From contig JARHVA010001190.1 of NCBI GenBank assembly GCA_037957365.1, positions 954,001 through 1,018,000 on the forward strand: a stretch of 64,000 nucleotides of DNA, given 5' to 3'. The stretch comes from Torreya grandis (lineage: Eukaryota > Streptophyta > Pinopsida > Cupressales > Taxaceae). Under the pieces are notes generated by a model. That model saw nothing but the letters and a program-made list of their open reading frames with translations, did not search any database and was not told the DNA's origin. Numbering within the stretch: the first letter of the stretch is position 1; every line of letters begins with the position of its first letter. The position numbers were made by a program, and so were the translations under genes. This document shows positions 48,706 to 60,879 of this stretch, piece by piece.

Positions 48706-50124
48706 TATATTTTATCAAAATTAGAGAATTAAATAAATGTGCTAAAATACTTATTAATATAAGCTTTTACGTAAAATTAGAATCCTAAAGATATGAAATA
48801 AATAACACAAACTAATTTGGAACTTAATATATTTAAAAATATGATAAAATGGGAAAATTCTATAAGGAAATAATGTAGTTTTAAAATAAGATCACAACAC
48901 TTTACGTGTAACTACAAAATTAATTGTATGGCCCTGTAACGACATTGTGAATTAGGAATATTGTTTCAATTAGACCTCGGATAAGGCCACTAATTTGGAT
49001 AGGATCAGGAAGCGGGTCAGTTCAGTTGGAGTAGATGTGTGTGAAGAATAGAGACAACTAAATTAGAAGTGTGGATTATTCTGAAATTGAGTTTAAGCTA
49101 TCTAGTATGTTGGATAGGGATGTTTCGAAACATAATTTTCTTAAAGAGGTAAGGTTCATCCACATAATAAGTTAAGGAAGATCAATCAAGGACTGTGTAA
49201 TCAAATATGAGATAAGTGTGTATAAGGAGTGGTCACAAGTGAATTATTTTAGTAATAAATGTTAATTTATGTATCTACATCAATTCAAATCTAGGTGTAT
49301 TCACCTATGAATGCATGTCCTAAAAGCATCATGTGCTTGTATACTTATAAACTTCTTGAATTCAAATCAAGACATTATTTGTATGCAAGTCAACAAACAA
49401 AATGTGGGAACGTTGAATAATGGAGCATAAGGAACCAAACAAATTGAGAGAAGGGGTCAAAATACCCACTATAAATGATGACTAGGAACATAGTGGTATG
49501 TCCTAGTCAAAATTACTAAGGCACCCTAAAACCTTATTTTCATCATTTAGGGATCATTTAGGTATGTACTATGATAAAATATAATCATTTTATAAGTTTT
49601 AGGTGTTCTAAATTGAATGGTGGAATTATCATTAGCCTAGGATAAACATAAAATATAGTTATAGAGTAAACACAAATCCCAAAATACAAATAGATCCCAT
49701 AACACAATGGAAACATGTCAATAATACCTTAACTTGAACCAATGATCCACAGGCACAAAAACACACTACCATAATAAAATACTATAAATGATGACTAGGA
49801 ACATAGTGGTATGTCCTAGTCAAAATTACTAAGGCACCCTAAAACCTTATTTTCATCATTTAGGGATCATTTAGGTATGTACTACGATAAAATCTAATCA
49901 TTTTGTAAGTTTTAGGTGTTCTAAATTGAATGGTGGAATTATCATTAGCCTAGGATAAACATAAAATACAGTTATAGAGTAAACACAAATCCCAAAATAC
50001 AAATAGATCCCATAACACAATGGAAACATGTCAATAATACCTTAACTTGAACCAATGATCCACAGGCACAAAAACACACTACCATAATAAATAACTAGTC
50101 ATGTACCAAAATTAGGTGTCTACA
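48706..50124 (-). repeat. Element 5 5' LTR
   Basis: On the minus strand it starts TGTAGACACCTAATTTTGG at 50124 and ends next to the primer binding site. The 1.4-kb length includes the 313-bp tandem duplication. No partner LTR is in the window. Confidence 0.6.
49468..50093. repeat. 313-bp tandem duplication, nearly identical copies
   Basis: 49468-49780 and 49781-50093 are adjacent copies starting actataaatgatgactagg. I count four substitutions between them (for example ctatgataaaata versus ctacgataaaatc, and tatagtt versus tacagtt). All other repeats in the window are far more diverged. Confidence 0.95.
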
Positions 50125-50613
50125 CTAACCATACTCACTTTTAATTTTTATTTACTTGGTCTAAAAATTTTATTTCTAAAATTTATACTCATAATGAATG
50201 CAATATTTAGAATATGTACAGAGACTTAGATTTCTACAAGGTCATCCTCACGTGTTCCAACCACAATAAATACATAATTTATAATATTAATCTTTTTTAT
50301 ATTTCATTAGGCTATATTTATGAACACTTATATGTGCATATTCCATTCTCTTATGATTCATAAGACACCAACACCAAACTTGAGGAGTTCAAGTTTTTAT
50401 TATAGGACACGTGAACATGGATGTCAATTCCAAAGTGAAAATCAAGCCATCTCTTTTTCTTTTTGACTTTTAGTTCACCATCATTCATATATTGATTTTG
50501 AGAACTCATTAAAATATTGATTATTGAGGCATATTATGCTAACCCTATAGGTAATATTTTTTTTATTTTACATTGATATGTATTATTGCACACATATCAA
50601 AGTGGGGCATTAT
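50125..50613. other. Spacer between two divergent LTR starts
   Basis: No motif seen. It lies between the outer edge of the element 5 LTR and an LTR-like start on the opposite strand. Confidence 0.4.
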
Positions 50614-53435
50614 GTAGACACCTAATTTTAATACGGGGATAGTTTTAGTTGTCAAATTGCATTGATAAATGGTACTTATGTGTTTGTTGATTATAAGTTC
50701 ATATTAGGCTCTTATTGTCACCGTTTTTATTATTTTTTGCCTTGATATTTATTATTTTTCCTCCTACTTCCCTCTCTTCTTTTTCTTTCTTCCATAGTTA
50801 TTTTTTGTGGTTTTGAGACTGCTGCCTAGAACTGTACACCTTATGGTTATGAGAACCAAAATTTTTAACTATAAAATATTGGTGTGGTCACTTATGACCT
50901 TTTTTTTGGTCCCCATTCATTTTACTTCTTATTTTCACCTTTTCCAACATAGTTCATGTACCAATTTTTTCATGCCAAAATTTTTGCATGACTGAACCAC
51001 ACAAAAAAGGCCATTTTTTTGAGAAGGTATAAAGCACATGCTACATAACTATAATTTTCAATTGTTAACCATATTTATGAAAAAAATGCACAAAGAATAA
51101 AATTGAAATAACATGTCTAAATTACATGATGGCAATGCACAATTGGATGCATGGTTGCTATACAACTATGTAGGCCCCACTTGATCTAATTAGCTTACAG
51201 GCTCTCAAACAAGCCTACAACTCTCTAATAAAACCTAATAGGCCCCAAGGTCCTAAGATATACAATGTATGCTTTATTAAAATAAGTTGTGTTTTAGAAA
51301 CAACTAATTCAAATGAGTCATCCAAACTTTCAATGGGGTTCAAGGAAGATGATGAGAGATTCTAGCCAATCATAGGGCTTGACGTACATATGAAGTCATA
51401 GCTTGAATCTAATTCAAAGTTAACTTTACTTTAGATAAAATTTCTTATAAATTAGGATGAATATTCTTCATATGACCTCAAAATGGGTTTAAATTATCCT
51501 TGTTTATCTCCTTGAGGATGGGGTACTCCATCTTTGATATTGGATCCTTTCAAACTTGACTATCAGATTCAGTCAAAGGTGAAGAAACCTTATAAATCCT
51601 TATGGATGGAAATAAAGGTTTCAAATAAATAATTGTGATTTAAACTCAATTTTTAAAAAGAGGAAGGAATTTTTGGAATATGACTTGTCTATACTCATCC
51701 CTCTTCTCCTTCCTCAACCTTGGATGACTTCCATTAATGGAGTCTCCAAGATTTTGGTATTTTTTAATTTTATTCATTTTTTAATTTTATTTGGATGCAT
51801 TTGGATTGGGTTGGTTTTTTATTTTCTCATTTTATCTAAAATATTTCATTTAGTTATAGGCTATCATAGTTTGTAAAAAGGTCGATGGGAGCTTCAAGAT
51901 CCACCATAACCATTAATGGCTGCCAACAAGGTTAATGAAAAAATCACTTTATATTTTAATTTTTAGACATGTAATAGTTCAAATACTATGGGAGAATAAA
52001 TTAAGGAGGGTTATATTTTGGGTCAACTCATCCCAAGGCTTCTAAGAACCTGAAAATTCCAAAAGGGTCAACATAGGGCTCCCTTTGACAAAAGAGCCAT
52101 ATCTTGAAAAGTATGAGGTTTCGAGCCCTAAAAATACTTCCATGCAGAAGAAGGAAAAAAATTGAGGAGGGTCAAAAGGTGGAGTATCTTTTAGGTCTTC
52201 ACACATTTGTATCTCTAGGTTTCCATAATATATTTCCCAAAATGGTTCACATATAGAGATATAGTCATCGATTAATTTAATCTACAAACACTATACTTTA
52301 TTAAAAAGCATAGTATTAAAATTAATATTAAACAAAAAAATTATTTTATGTTATTTAATTAACCATGTTTAAAATTTGGTTGGTATTAAATGTATGTTGA
52401 CCATCCCCTTAGTATATAACACACAGTGGGATCACTGTGTACTTAACAATGTTTGATAGCTGAGGTCATCAGTTACGACAGCCATTACCCAACAACATGC
52501 CTACCACCACACTAGCCCTTAAGGATTTCAACTAAATGTCACATGATCACATGGGTGAATTTCAACCTATTTATAATTTACACTACATAAAATATATAAT
52601 TCCCTTCTAAAGGGTTTGTCAACAATTAAATTACCCTACAAGCTCCTCAATTTCAAAAAATCACTATGTCCAAAATATAAACCCAAAAATTATGAAACAA
52701 GATGTAATGGCTTAAAAAATTATCTATTTAATTATAAAATTATTTTAGGCTCAATATGACCTCATTTTACATTAACAAAAAATGCATGAAAATTATATAT
52801 TTTCTTAAGGAAATCAGGTAGAATTAGTACCTTGCATTCCAAAATTCATAATAATAAAACTATACATCATAAAAACAAAATTTAAAATGAAATAGAACCT
52901 TGATTAGACCTATTTTATATAAAAATTGAAATTATAAAAAATTTGGACATTTAATATTATATAAAAAATTTCTTAAGTGAATTTAGACCTTCGTGGGCTT
53001 AACAAAAAAAGATCTAACAAGATTTTTAAAAAATATTTTAATTTTATTTCTAATAAATCGCAAGAAAATAAAATGAATGATATTATTTTAGACAAATTTT
53101 TCAACCTGATTCAAAACATAAAATAATGTTTCATTACATTTACTCATCTTTATTTCAATTGACACTTAACAACAAACTAATGTGTGAAAACTCCTATCAT
53201 GAGATCATATTTTATTTCTTTCTATTTCATAAGTATAGAAATAGAATATTATAATAAATGGCTTATAAACTAGCCAATAATATGTTTCGTATCATTTACA
53301 TTTGCAAGCTATAAAAGATAAAAGTAGACTACATGCAATATCCAAGTGTAATTGTGAAGCCAAGGCAAGGAGGGGATCATCTCTCATCCTATTGGCATCA
53401 TCGAGTGACTACCTTATACACCTCCAAACCAATGA
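50614..53435 (+). other. LTR-like start followed by unassigned sequence
   Basis: The plus strand at 50614 reads TGTAGACACCTAATTTT, the same first 17 bases as the element 5 LTR. Similarity stops there, and I find no matching end or primer site downstream. The rest has no readable domain. Confidence 0.35.
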
Positions 53436-54924
53436 CTCCAAACTCTGATAATGTTTATTACCATTAAATTCTAAGGTAAGGTGATGTCTAGATAAGGGAG
53501 AAGTATTAATCATGGCTAGAAGGCTTGACATATTATCCTTCTCTACAAGAAAGGCTCACACTAACACCCAATCAAGAACACAAGATCCTTTTCAAAATAA
53601 AAATCTCAAAAAATTTATTACATGTGGTAATCACAATAGGTTATAACATTAAACAAAGCTCGTGAATCACTCATTGTGGATGAGTGCTGCTTCTTTCCAC
53701 TGAATGAGGTAGGAGAAGGATGATTTTTGGAATAGCTCCTCTAGCCAAAATTCCTTTCCCTTGCCATGAGAGGATTTTGGAAAATTTTATTTTTCCTATT
53801 GCATAAACCCCATGCATATAACTATGTATGAGAACTTTTGGACATGGTTCCCATGTCTAAACCCTACCAAATGAAGGCATATATTGAATCTAAAAGCTAA
53901 GCCTATTTAGGAAGCATAAAATTATAGTTTCAAGTCAATAAAATGTCTATCAAAACATCAATTTAAAGAGGAAGAATTAGTCATCTCCATGCTCTAAAAG
54001 GGATAAAAACAAAAATGGTGGCCATAGGCCCAACCATGGCAAACAAAAAATAAAATGAGGCAAGCCAAATGGCCACGCGACTCTTTGAAAACTCTCAAAC
54101 AAAAATGGAAGAATAAATTTTATAAATATGTGATAAAATACTTTCATAAGGAAGCTTACCTTGGTTCCTCCACTTGTTCCTAGCTAATCATTCCTCCTAA
54201 AAGTGCCTTAATATGAGTAAAATTTATCTACTCCAAGATTCTTTATCTTCCTCAAGATTAAGTTCCTCTCTAAAAAATAAATAAAATAATGACCCAATAG
54301 TTATGCAAAAGAGTGATTTCCCACCTATTTATAGATAAATCCATAACTCCTTTGCTAATGGGAAGGTAACACTTGTCCCTTCCATGTATTTATCTCTCAT
54401 AAAAGTCTTACATACATTAACTCACCCTACACACCCATGTGGATGAGTAAGAATCGCACACCCTTGTTAATGATATCACATCCCCATATTATAAATGGCA
54501 CATGGGCTATCCTCAAAATCTTTTTGGTCACCTAAAAAGACTCCCATACATCCTTATTGGTCAAAAGGCACTAAATTCAACATAAAATATCTAAAATCAC
54601 TTTATGTTACCTTCAAATGTTGTTTTTTCAATTCTATTTGACTTTTGTAAGTGGTGACATCATGTTAGCTCCTTTTTCAACCCTATGACCTTTTATAGAG
54701 TTTAATAAATATCTAAGGTATGGGTAAAAAATGTATGAATAGTCTTTTTCTTATGATGAAGGATCAAAGGTAATGATCTAAAATGTTGAACAATAAATAG
54801 AAACATAATTATTCCAAAAGCATTGTAATTGATTGGTATGGACAAGGTTATTTAGTCTATAATTTTTAAAATTAAAACAAGTCACTAGAACATATAAAAA
54901 AAAATTAGATATAGGTGTCAACTA
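53436..54924 (-). repeat. Probable 5' LTR and primer site of another minus-strand element
   Basis: On the minus strand a TTGACACCTA start lies near 54924 and a strong TATA box, CTATAAATAGG, at 54324-54333. An AATAAACA end near 53452 is followed at once by TATCAGAGTTTGGAG. That resembles the Met-tRNA primer site TGGTATCAGAGC, with the first bases lost. No partner LTR or gene was found. Confidence 0.4.
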
Positions 54925-55321
54925 ATGACACAACACATCTAGTGAATGGTAGAATCCATGATCGACATAGTCAAAAATCCCTTGATTGATTACCTATAAT
55001 CTTACACATCATTGCACACATAAAATTATTCAATCTTTAGAAAATATTATGGATTATATAGAAACTTAGTCTTGTACACTTTGTAAACTCAAAACTTGGT
55101 TATTCCTCTTAGTTTTAAGCCTTTCCCACTTTCAAAATCCTTGCATTTAATTTATCTTGTGCCCCTTGGTCTATCTCTTAGTTTTACCAATCTTATGTTG
55201 ATGACCTAGACCTTCTATCTTTCCAAAGAAATCAAAATATGTTTATCTTATGCTCCTATAAGTTATGAGCTTGTACCTAAGTTCTAACTACCATGACTTA
55301 AGTGAAAGTCATAGATCCATG
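54925..55321. other. No recognisable gene
   Basis: Unassigned spacer between two LTR-like regions. Confidence 0.4.
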
Positions 55322-56343
55322 TGTTGACACTAGTGTCCTACCCTAATGTAGGTGTCAATGCCCTAAAGTCATCTAATTTGTAAATGACATGTATTCCAAT
55401 GGTTAACATAAGTGATTTAATGTGATATATTTCATGATAGGAGTGGTATATATTCACATTCACTCCTCATTCATACCTAACCTAAAATTCATACCAAAGA
55501 GAATTCAAAGGGTATTAAATTGAGAAAATCTTCCCTATTTATTCTTATTTTGATATTAATCATATGTACTACACATCTACATGTATGAAGTACTGAAAGA
55601 CCAGTCCATGAGCTCATGTTCTAAGTTACAAATTAGGTCATTGTTGTAATAACTTTCCACATATTTTACCCTTATGCACACACAATCCAACATAATAGAG
55701 GAGAATTACATCAATATAAGGCCCTCTTTAGAGTAGTGGATGTAGGCAAAACCCATTGATAGAGGGGTGTTTAGGATTATTTAGACACCATAAGCCCACT
55801 AACCTATTTTTCCTAAGGTCATTATGAAGATGCAGAACTAGAATTTTGCCATTTCATGAGTAGCAACAATATACGAACTAGATCTGAATACACCAGAGAA
55901 AAAACAAAGACAAATCTAGAAGCATCTAGGTGGTCGTATCCATTTCCAATAGGTATTATGTATAGGACACCTGCATCTATTTCAAATAATAACATTGATG
56001 CTAACATCTAAGTTTAATGCTAGTGGCTATGGTTTCAAAGGCACTCTATCATAATTTGGTGACTATTCTAGAATCCTCTTCCATTTTACTTCTTGCCTAT
56101 TCCAAATCTAAACTGCATTAGCATCAAAACTAGCTAAGTAAATTATTTCTTTGTCTTTTCCATATCTAACATAATTTTTATTTTTATCCTATCTCAATTT
56201 AATAAATTTAGTATATATTGTATCTAAGTTTAACATTAAATTAGCTTATTGTAAATCTGATTGTCACCCTTTTGCATTGCCATTTTTATATTCTTAACCC
56301 TATCTACCCAAGTAGGATCCACATATAAATTGATGGTTAAACA
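55322..56343 (+). repeat. Element 6 5' LTR (tentative)
   Basis: Starts TGTTGACACTAGTG and ends GGTTAAACA next to the primer site. The right edge is the stronger one. No partner LTR is recognised. Confidence 0.45.
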
Positions 56344-56345
56344 TT

Positions 56346-56355
56346 TGGTGAACCC
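56346..56355 (+). other. Element 6 primer binding site
   Basis: TGGTGAACCC two bases after an LTR-like ACA end, identical to the element 5 site on the other strand. Confidence 0.55.
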
Positions 56356-57350
56356 AATTCATGTAAAAATGTAATTTTTTTCTAATTTAGGGCTTCCAAT
56401 ACTCCTAGGGTTTTACCTTTATGTGATGAATTTTTAGATCTAAAATTTTACCATAAGGTTTTACCCTCCTCTAGTCACAAGGGCTTTGTGTGCATATGCT
56501 TGCAAGTAGATTCTTCCTTGATTGGAACATTTTATCCTCCAAACACGTCCATTTTAAAATTCCTCAAAGGTATGTTATACTCAGGTTAGAATACTCAAAA
56601 CCTCTTTTTGTTTGCCAAAATTTAGTATGGATTTTTTTATTTTTACTATTTTTAGTAAATATTGGAATATAAGATAAATGGTGTATTTATTTTATAATTA
56701 ATTTATGGTTTTTATCAAAAGTAATATTTTATTCTAAAACCCCTCTTAGATATCTGAAATAAATTTTTGTTTTATCAAAATTATTGATTCTTTATTAGGA
56801 ATATTATAGGGTTTTGTCTGTGAAGCATTCCACTTTATTTGGCCAATTTTTGATACGTAATAGATCAAATTTCAAATTAATCAAAGGTTTTTCATAATGA
56901 TGTTTATATAGACAAAAACCTCTTTTATTTTTCAAAATGTTGTATGAAATTTTCAAATTTAGTATTTTACTATTTTTAATAAATTTAGACTTATGGGTCA
57001 TATATTGTACTTTTTCCCCTATTTTTATGGGTTCGTCTCATTTCCTATTTTTCCTAAAAAACTATTTTAGAATCTAAAATTTTAGATCCAATATATTTAT
57101 ATCACTTTCTCTTCATTTGACACATTGTGGTGACTCTGACCTTTGGTTTCAAAACGCTACTTGACTTAGGATTTCCAAATTTACTATTTTTTTAATCTTG
57201 ATTTCAAAGTGTTCAAAATCTAAAAAATCAAAATTTTAATACTTCTAAAAACATGTTTAATATGGATATATCTCTTAGCTACTTCATGTAACAGTACATC
57301 ATAGTAATTGTTACTTGTTATGTTTCATGTCTAATGAAATTAGTTAAATA
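56356..57350 (+). other. Element 6 leader with a diverged internal duplication
   Basis: The phrase aaaacctctttt, a caaaat(t/g)-like word and tttactatttttaataaat occurs near 56600-56680 and again near 56915-56995, about 316 bases apart. No coding motif seen. Confidence 0.5.
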
Positions 57351-58620
57351 GAGTAACCAACTTGAGTAATATAATCAGAGGGTTTTAAAACAAAATCAAA
57401 ATTTAATCTCTTTACAACTCTCATGGTAATAATATTGAGCTTATTTCTCCTAACCCTCATGAGGGTGATAGCTATCATCCCTTTAACTAGGTCCATACCA
57501 TCACTTTTTCAAGGGGTAAGGTAGATGGTGTATGTATTCATGTTCAATCTGAGGTACCTATGTTTTATGCTTGTGGGGCCTTAAAATATCAGTTTATCCT
57601 TATGAGAAATTCAATACAAGAGTAACAAAATAATTTCAGTTAAAAGATCACATTATTGTAAAATTAGATTACATACCTACATAATCTAGCACATGGCAGT
57701 GTTAATCATGTGTTTGCATCCTCATATACCAATGTTATGCCAAACAAGGTTTCTTATCCAAATTCAAATCTATAAAAAAACACATCTAAAATAATTGATC
57801 CAAATATTATGCCAATAGTTACTAAGAGACCAAGTGAAATCTTAAGGGAAATGAATTGAGATAAAGTGATCAAATTACCTCCTCCACATCCTATATGGAG
57901 ATATAAATACTATTATGCATATCATATAATGCATGGGCATCATACAGATTATTGTTTGGCATTAAAGAACAAAATACAATGTCTCAAAGATAGTGGTGAT
58001 CCTATAATTGATACATCACTCAAGCAAAACGTTCACATTATGAGTAACTCTCCTAAAGCACATGTATCAAAATAACAAATGTGGGTACCAAAAATTTAGA
58101 TAAAAAATAGTTGCCAATATCAAACATAGAGCAAGAAAATGTTCAAAAAAATCAAATCAATAAAATGATACAAATATATCTCTCAATAATAATACTCATT
58201 TTTCCAAATAGTATGGTTTTGGAATGAAATATTTACAAAAATTTGGTTATCATGGTAAAGGATTGGGAAAACATTCCCAAGGCATCACTCATCCTATTTC
58301 CACATATGACCAGAATGACCATCAAGGTTTGGGCTATATTGGTGATACTAATGCAAATCAATCAAAGATACATTTAGCCAAAGCAAAAGAATAAGAGTCT
58401 ACAAATGAAAGAAAATACAAGATAAAGGAATAAATAAAATCAAGTATATTATCTAAAAACTAATAATATCAAAACATGATACAAAAGGAACAAGTATATA
58501 AAGAGAAAAAAGTACCTAAAAAGGGTATTGTCAAATGTGTGCCTTCATATGAAGAAATTGTCAATCATTCCTAAAAGCATCAAATCATTGAACCTTGCAT
58601 AGATTGAAATCAAGGTCAAA
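57351..58620 (+). pseudogene. Element 6 gag C-terminus with G-patch-like motif (decayed)
   Basis: 57866-58075 is open and reads PPPHPIWRYKYYYAYHIMHG, then HHTDYCLALKNKIQCLKDSG. This is the C-x-Y-H-x4-GH-x-T-x2-C-x2-LK module of Tat-like gags with its first Cys changed to Tyr. At about 58230-58350 another frame reads KFGYHGKGLGKHSQGITHPI, then DQNDHQGLGYIGD. This matches the G-patch-like GY-x-G-x-GLGK-x-x-QGI motif that such polyproteins carry near the protease, followed by a second GLGY. The frame continues to KKGIVKCVPSYEEIVNHS and an ILDPNYEFN segment near 58640. Confidence 0.65.
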
Positions 58621-58900
58621 ATATCATACTTGACCCAAATTATGAATTCAATATATGTACTAAAAAAATTATTTATATCTTTGGGATATAGCATGAAAAA
58701 TGTGAATAAAGCTACTATATCCAATTTGTGTATGAAATATATTAAATGTAGTGTCACACTTGGATCTGCATTAGGATATATTACTTTTCATATTAGTCCA
58801 TTTTTTACTAAATATAACATAAAAATTAGAAATCCATGATTACTATCAACAAAGGAAAATAACTCTGTAACAAAGATACCAAGTACAAATTCACTAAAAT

Positions 58901-59954
58901 CACATGATAAAATTTCTAGTTTTCCTATGCACAAATATGGCACATATTGATCAAGATGTGATATTCAGGTACCACTCTTCATAAATAATGATTCTCTTCT
59001 TTAGATCATTATATAGTACATGCTTAAATCCAAAATAATCAAAAAAATAAAACATTCAAAAATTAAAAAATCTTTTTTGCATCTATGTGTTAGTTCCATG
59101 TTGATGGATGGCATATCAGTTACTTCTACATACACATGTGCTTCACACTTATATGTGAGTGTGATACAGGCATACATAAATACATTTTTTATTCTTATTT
59201 TAGATGTTAAGACTTCCATCTACTCATGCCATGTGGACATTAGGGTCATCTATTTCTTTGATATTGATACACATAGGTTATATTATTTTATGGTCTTTCC
59301 ATTATCATGTTTGAGCTTATATGTACTTACACATGCTTTTATCCATAATTATATACTTCACAAGGTATTTTATATGTTATGCACTTGACATTTTTTTCTA
59401 ACACATTTGAGCCATGGGCTACTATGATATATTTATGATGGTTTTTTATGTTCTCCTTTATATACTTTCTTGAGTGTCTTACCTTGATATTGTCTTATTT
59501 ATTCTATTTTTTTAAAATGCTTCTTTGTTTGTGGCTCATGTGTCTCTGTGTGCTTTATTTTACATTATAATGTGTCCTTATTTGTTTTATATACATTTAA
59601 ACATGTCATTATTGATTTGGTGGGCATTTGAATAAGTCACATTCCTTTGATTGTGTGACATTTTAACATGCCCCTTGTTTGTGGTCTCGTAGGAGCATTG
59701 TATGTTGACTTGTTTTTTAGGCCTCTTGTGTGTGTACTTGTTTTCTTATTGATCTTATCCTATTTCTATCTATACATTTACATTATCTTTATCATGCACC
59801 TTATCCCTTCACGTGATTACATTGTTCTATTCACTTTAATGTTACATTTACCTAGACATGTTTTTCTATATGCTACATGGTTCCATTCACAGATTATATA
59901 TTTGTCTTATCATTTTAAGGCGAAGTAACTACTAGTTACTATCTTCCTTCATCT
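58901..59954 (+). other. Unassigned 3' region before a polypurine tract
   Basis: Open stretches at 59020-59388 and 59668-59928 are rich in Leu, Tyr, Phe and Ile from T-rich codons. They resemble membrane segments only because of base composition. No motif supports a gene. Confidence 0.35.
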
Positions 59955-59966
59955 CAAAAGGGGGAA
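59955..59966 (+). other. Polypurine tract of a plus-strand element
   Basis: CAAAAGGGGGAA, followed within ten bases by an LTR-like start (AATGGGG). Probably the 3' end of element 6 or of another plus-strand element. Confidence 0.5.
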
Positions 59967-59972
59967 TAACAA

Positions 59973-60200
59973 TGGGGTCATGTCATAAAGACATGTTTTC
60001 CATTTTTGCATGGTTTCAAATTTAGTGGGATCATGCTCTAGAAGCATGTTCTCCACACTTATTTAGTGTTTGGCACACCCAAATTTAGTGTGGGCATGTT
60101 TTGGAAACATGTCCTCCACATTGGCACTTATTTTAGTTTTTATAATTATTCATATATAGTGAGGGCACGTTATGGTAACATACTACCCACACTTGTGCAA
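59973..60200. repeat. Four tandem units, each centred on an imperfect palindrome
   Basis: Each unit has a GTGGGGGC-like lead, a hairpin with CATG arms, and a TCCTCCACACTT-like tail. The centres are CATGTCATAAAGACATG (59979-59995), CATGCTCTAGAAGCATG (60032-60048), CATGTTTTGGAAACATG (60095-60111) and CACGTTATGGTAACATA (60166-60182). Spacing grows from 53 to 63 to 71 bases. Arm sequences differ between units, yet pairing is largely kept. They start just after a polypurine tract, hence probably in the U3 part of an LTR. Confidence 0.8.
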
Positions 60201-60417
60201 AATTCCATATTATCCAAAGTACAAAATCATATGATTCAATTATACATTTGTGGTAGAGTTATAGACATTGGTACCATTGTTATACACAATTTTAGCATGA
60301 GACATATCTAAGTTTCATATTAAAAAATCTAAAATCAATTTCAGTTTTCAAAACTCTTCTATGGATTGTCATCACCCACCAGGCCAAACTATTACATATT
60401 GTATTGAGCAAATCTAT
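60201..60417. other. Spacer before element 7
   Basis: No motif recognised. It may be the rest of the LTR that carries the palindromes, cut by the element 7 insertion. Confidence 0.35.
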
Positions 60418-60849
60418 TGTTAGAAATAGTAAAAACATTCCAATAATATAAGATCTGAAGAGTTAGCAACAAATAAAATCACAATATAAGTTGTAGATAT
60501 GGTATGCAAGAACAAATCATATCATATATTATTTAAAATAAGACATGCTAGTATAATAAGAAGCCTTTGCATAAATAGGCAAGGCAAAACTAGAAACTAG
60601 CCTAACTAAGCAATGTGGGATAAATCCTCACATAAGACAAACTAATAAAAAGACAAAATACCTAGATAATAACCTAGAAAGCATGATAACTACATACTCT
60701 ATCACCCTCACTCAAGAAAAGCTAGGGGTTAACTATAGACAAAAAAATAGTTGCATATCCACAATATGAATCCTACTAACTAGGCTTGATAAGGTACTCA
60801 TGTAAAATATGTATCTATGAAATGAAGAAGGAAGATGTCCTCATGAACA
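60418..60849 (-). repeat. Element 7 3' LTR
   Basis: In element sense it starts TGTTCATGAGG right after a TTTGGGGGG purine tract and ends CTATTTCTAACA, giving TGTT...AACA termini. Its 432-bp length is normal for copia. The partner copy is outside the window. Confidence 0.6.
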
Positions 60850-60858
60850 CCCCCCAAA
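60850..60858 (-). other. Element 7 polypurine tract
   Basis: TCTTTGGGGGG on the minus strand immediately precedes the LTR start. Confidence 0.65.
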
Positions 60859-60879
60859 GATAAATTTTGAAACCCCAAT

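Larger units (their letters stand above)
44900..50124 (-). mobile_element. Element 5: Tat-like Ty3/gypsy fragment (5' LTR, gag, protease)
   Basis: A minus-strand element with a 5' LTR at 48706-50124, primer binding site at 48695-48704, leader, gag (about 45500-46830) and a protease trace (about 44900-45300). No RT, integrase or 3' LTR is found. Its primer site matches that of element 6. Confidence 0.65.
55322..58900 (+). mobile_element. Element 6: Tat-like Ty3/gypsy fragment on the plus strand
   Basis: A possible 5' LTR (55322-56343), a primer binding site, a leader of about 1 kb, and a gag C-terminal module with a G-patch-like motif. Protease is not seen between those two, and RT and integrase are absent, so it is internally deleted or truncated. 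Confidence 0.55.

Noticed and set aside
59020..59928. Possible envelope-like membrane protein before the polypurine tract
   Set aside because: Hydrophobicity follows from T-rich codons. There is no signal peptide, cysteine pattern or continuous frame.
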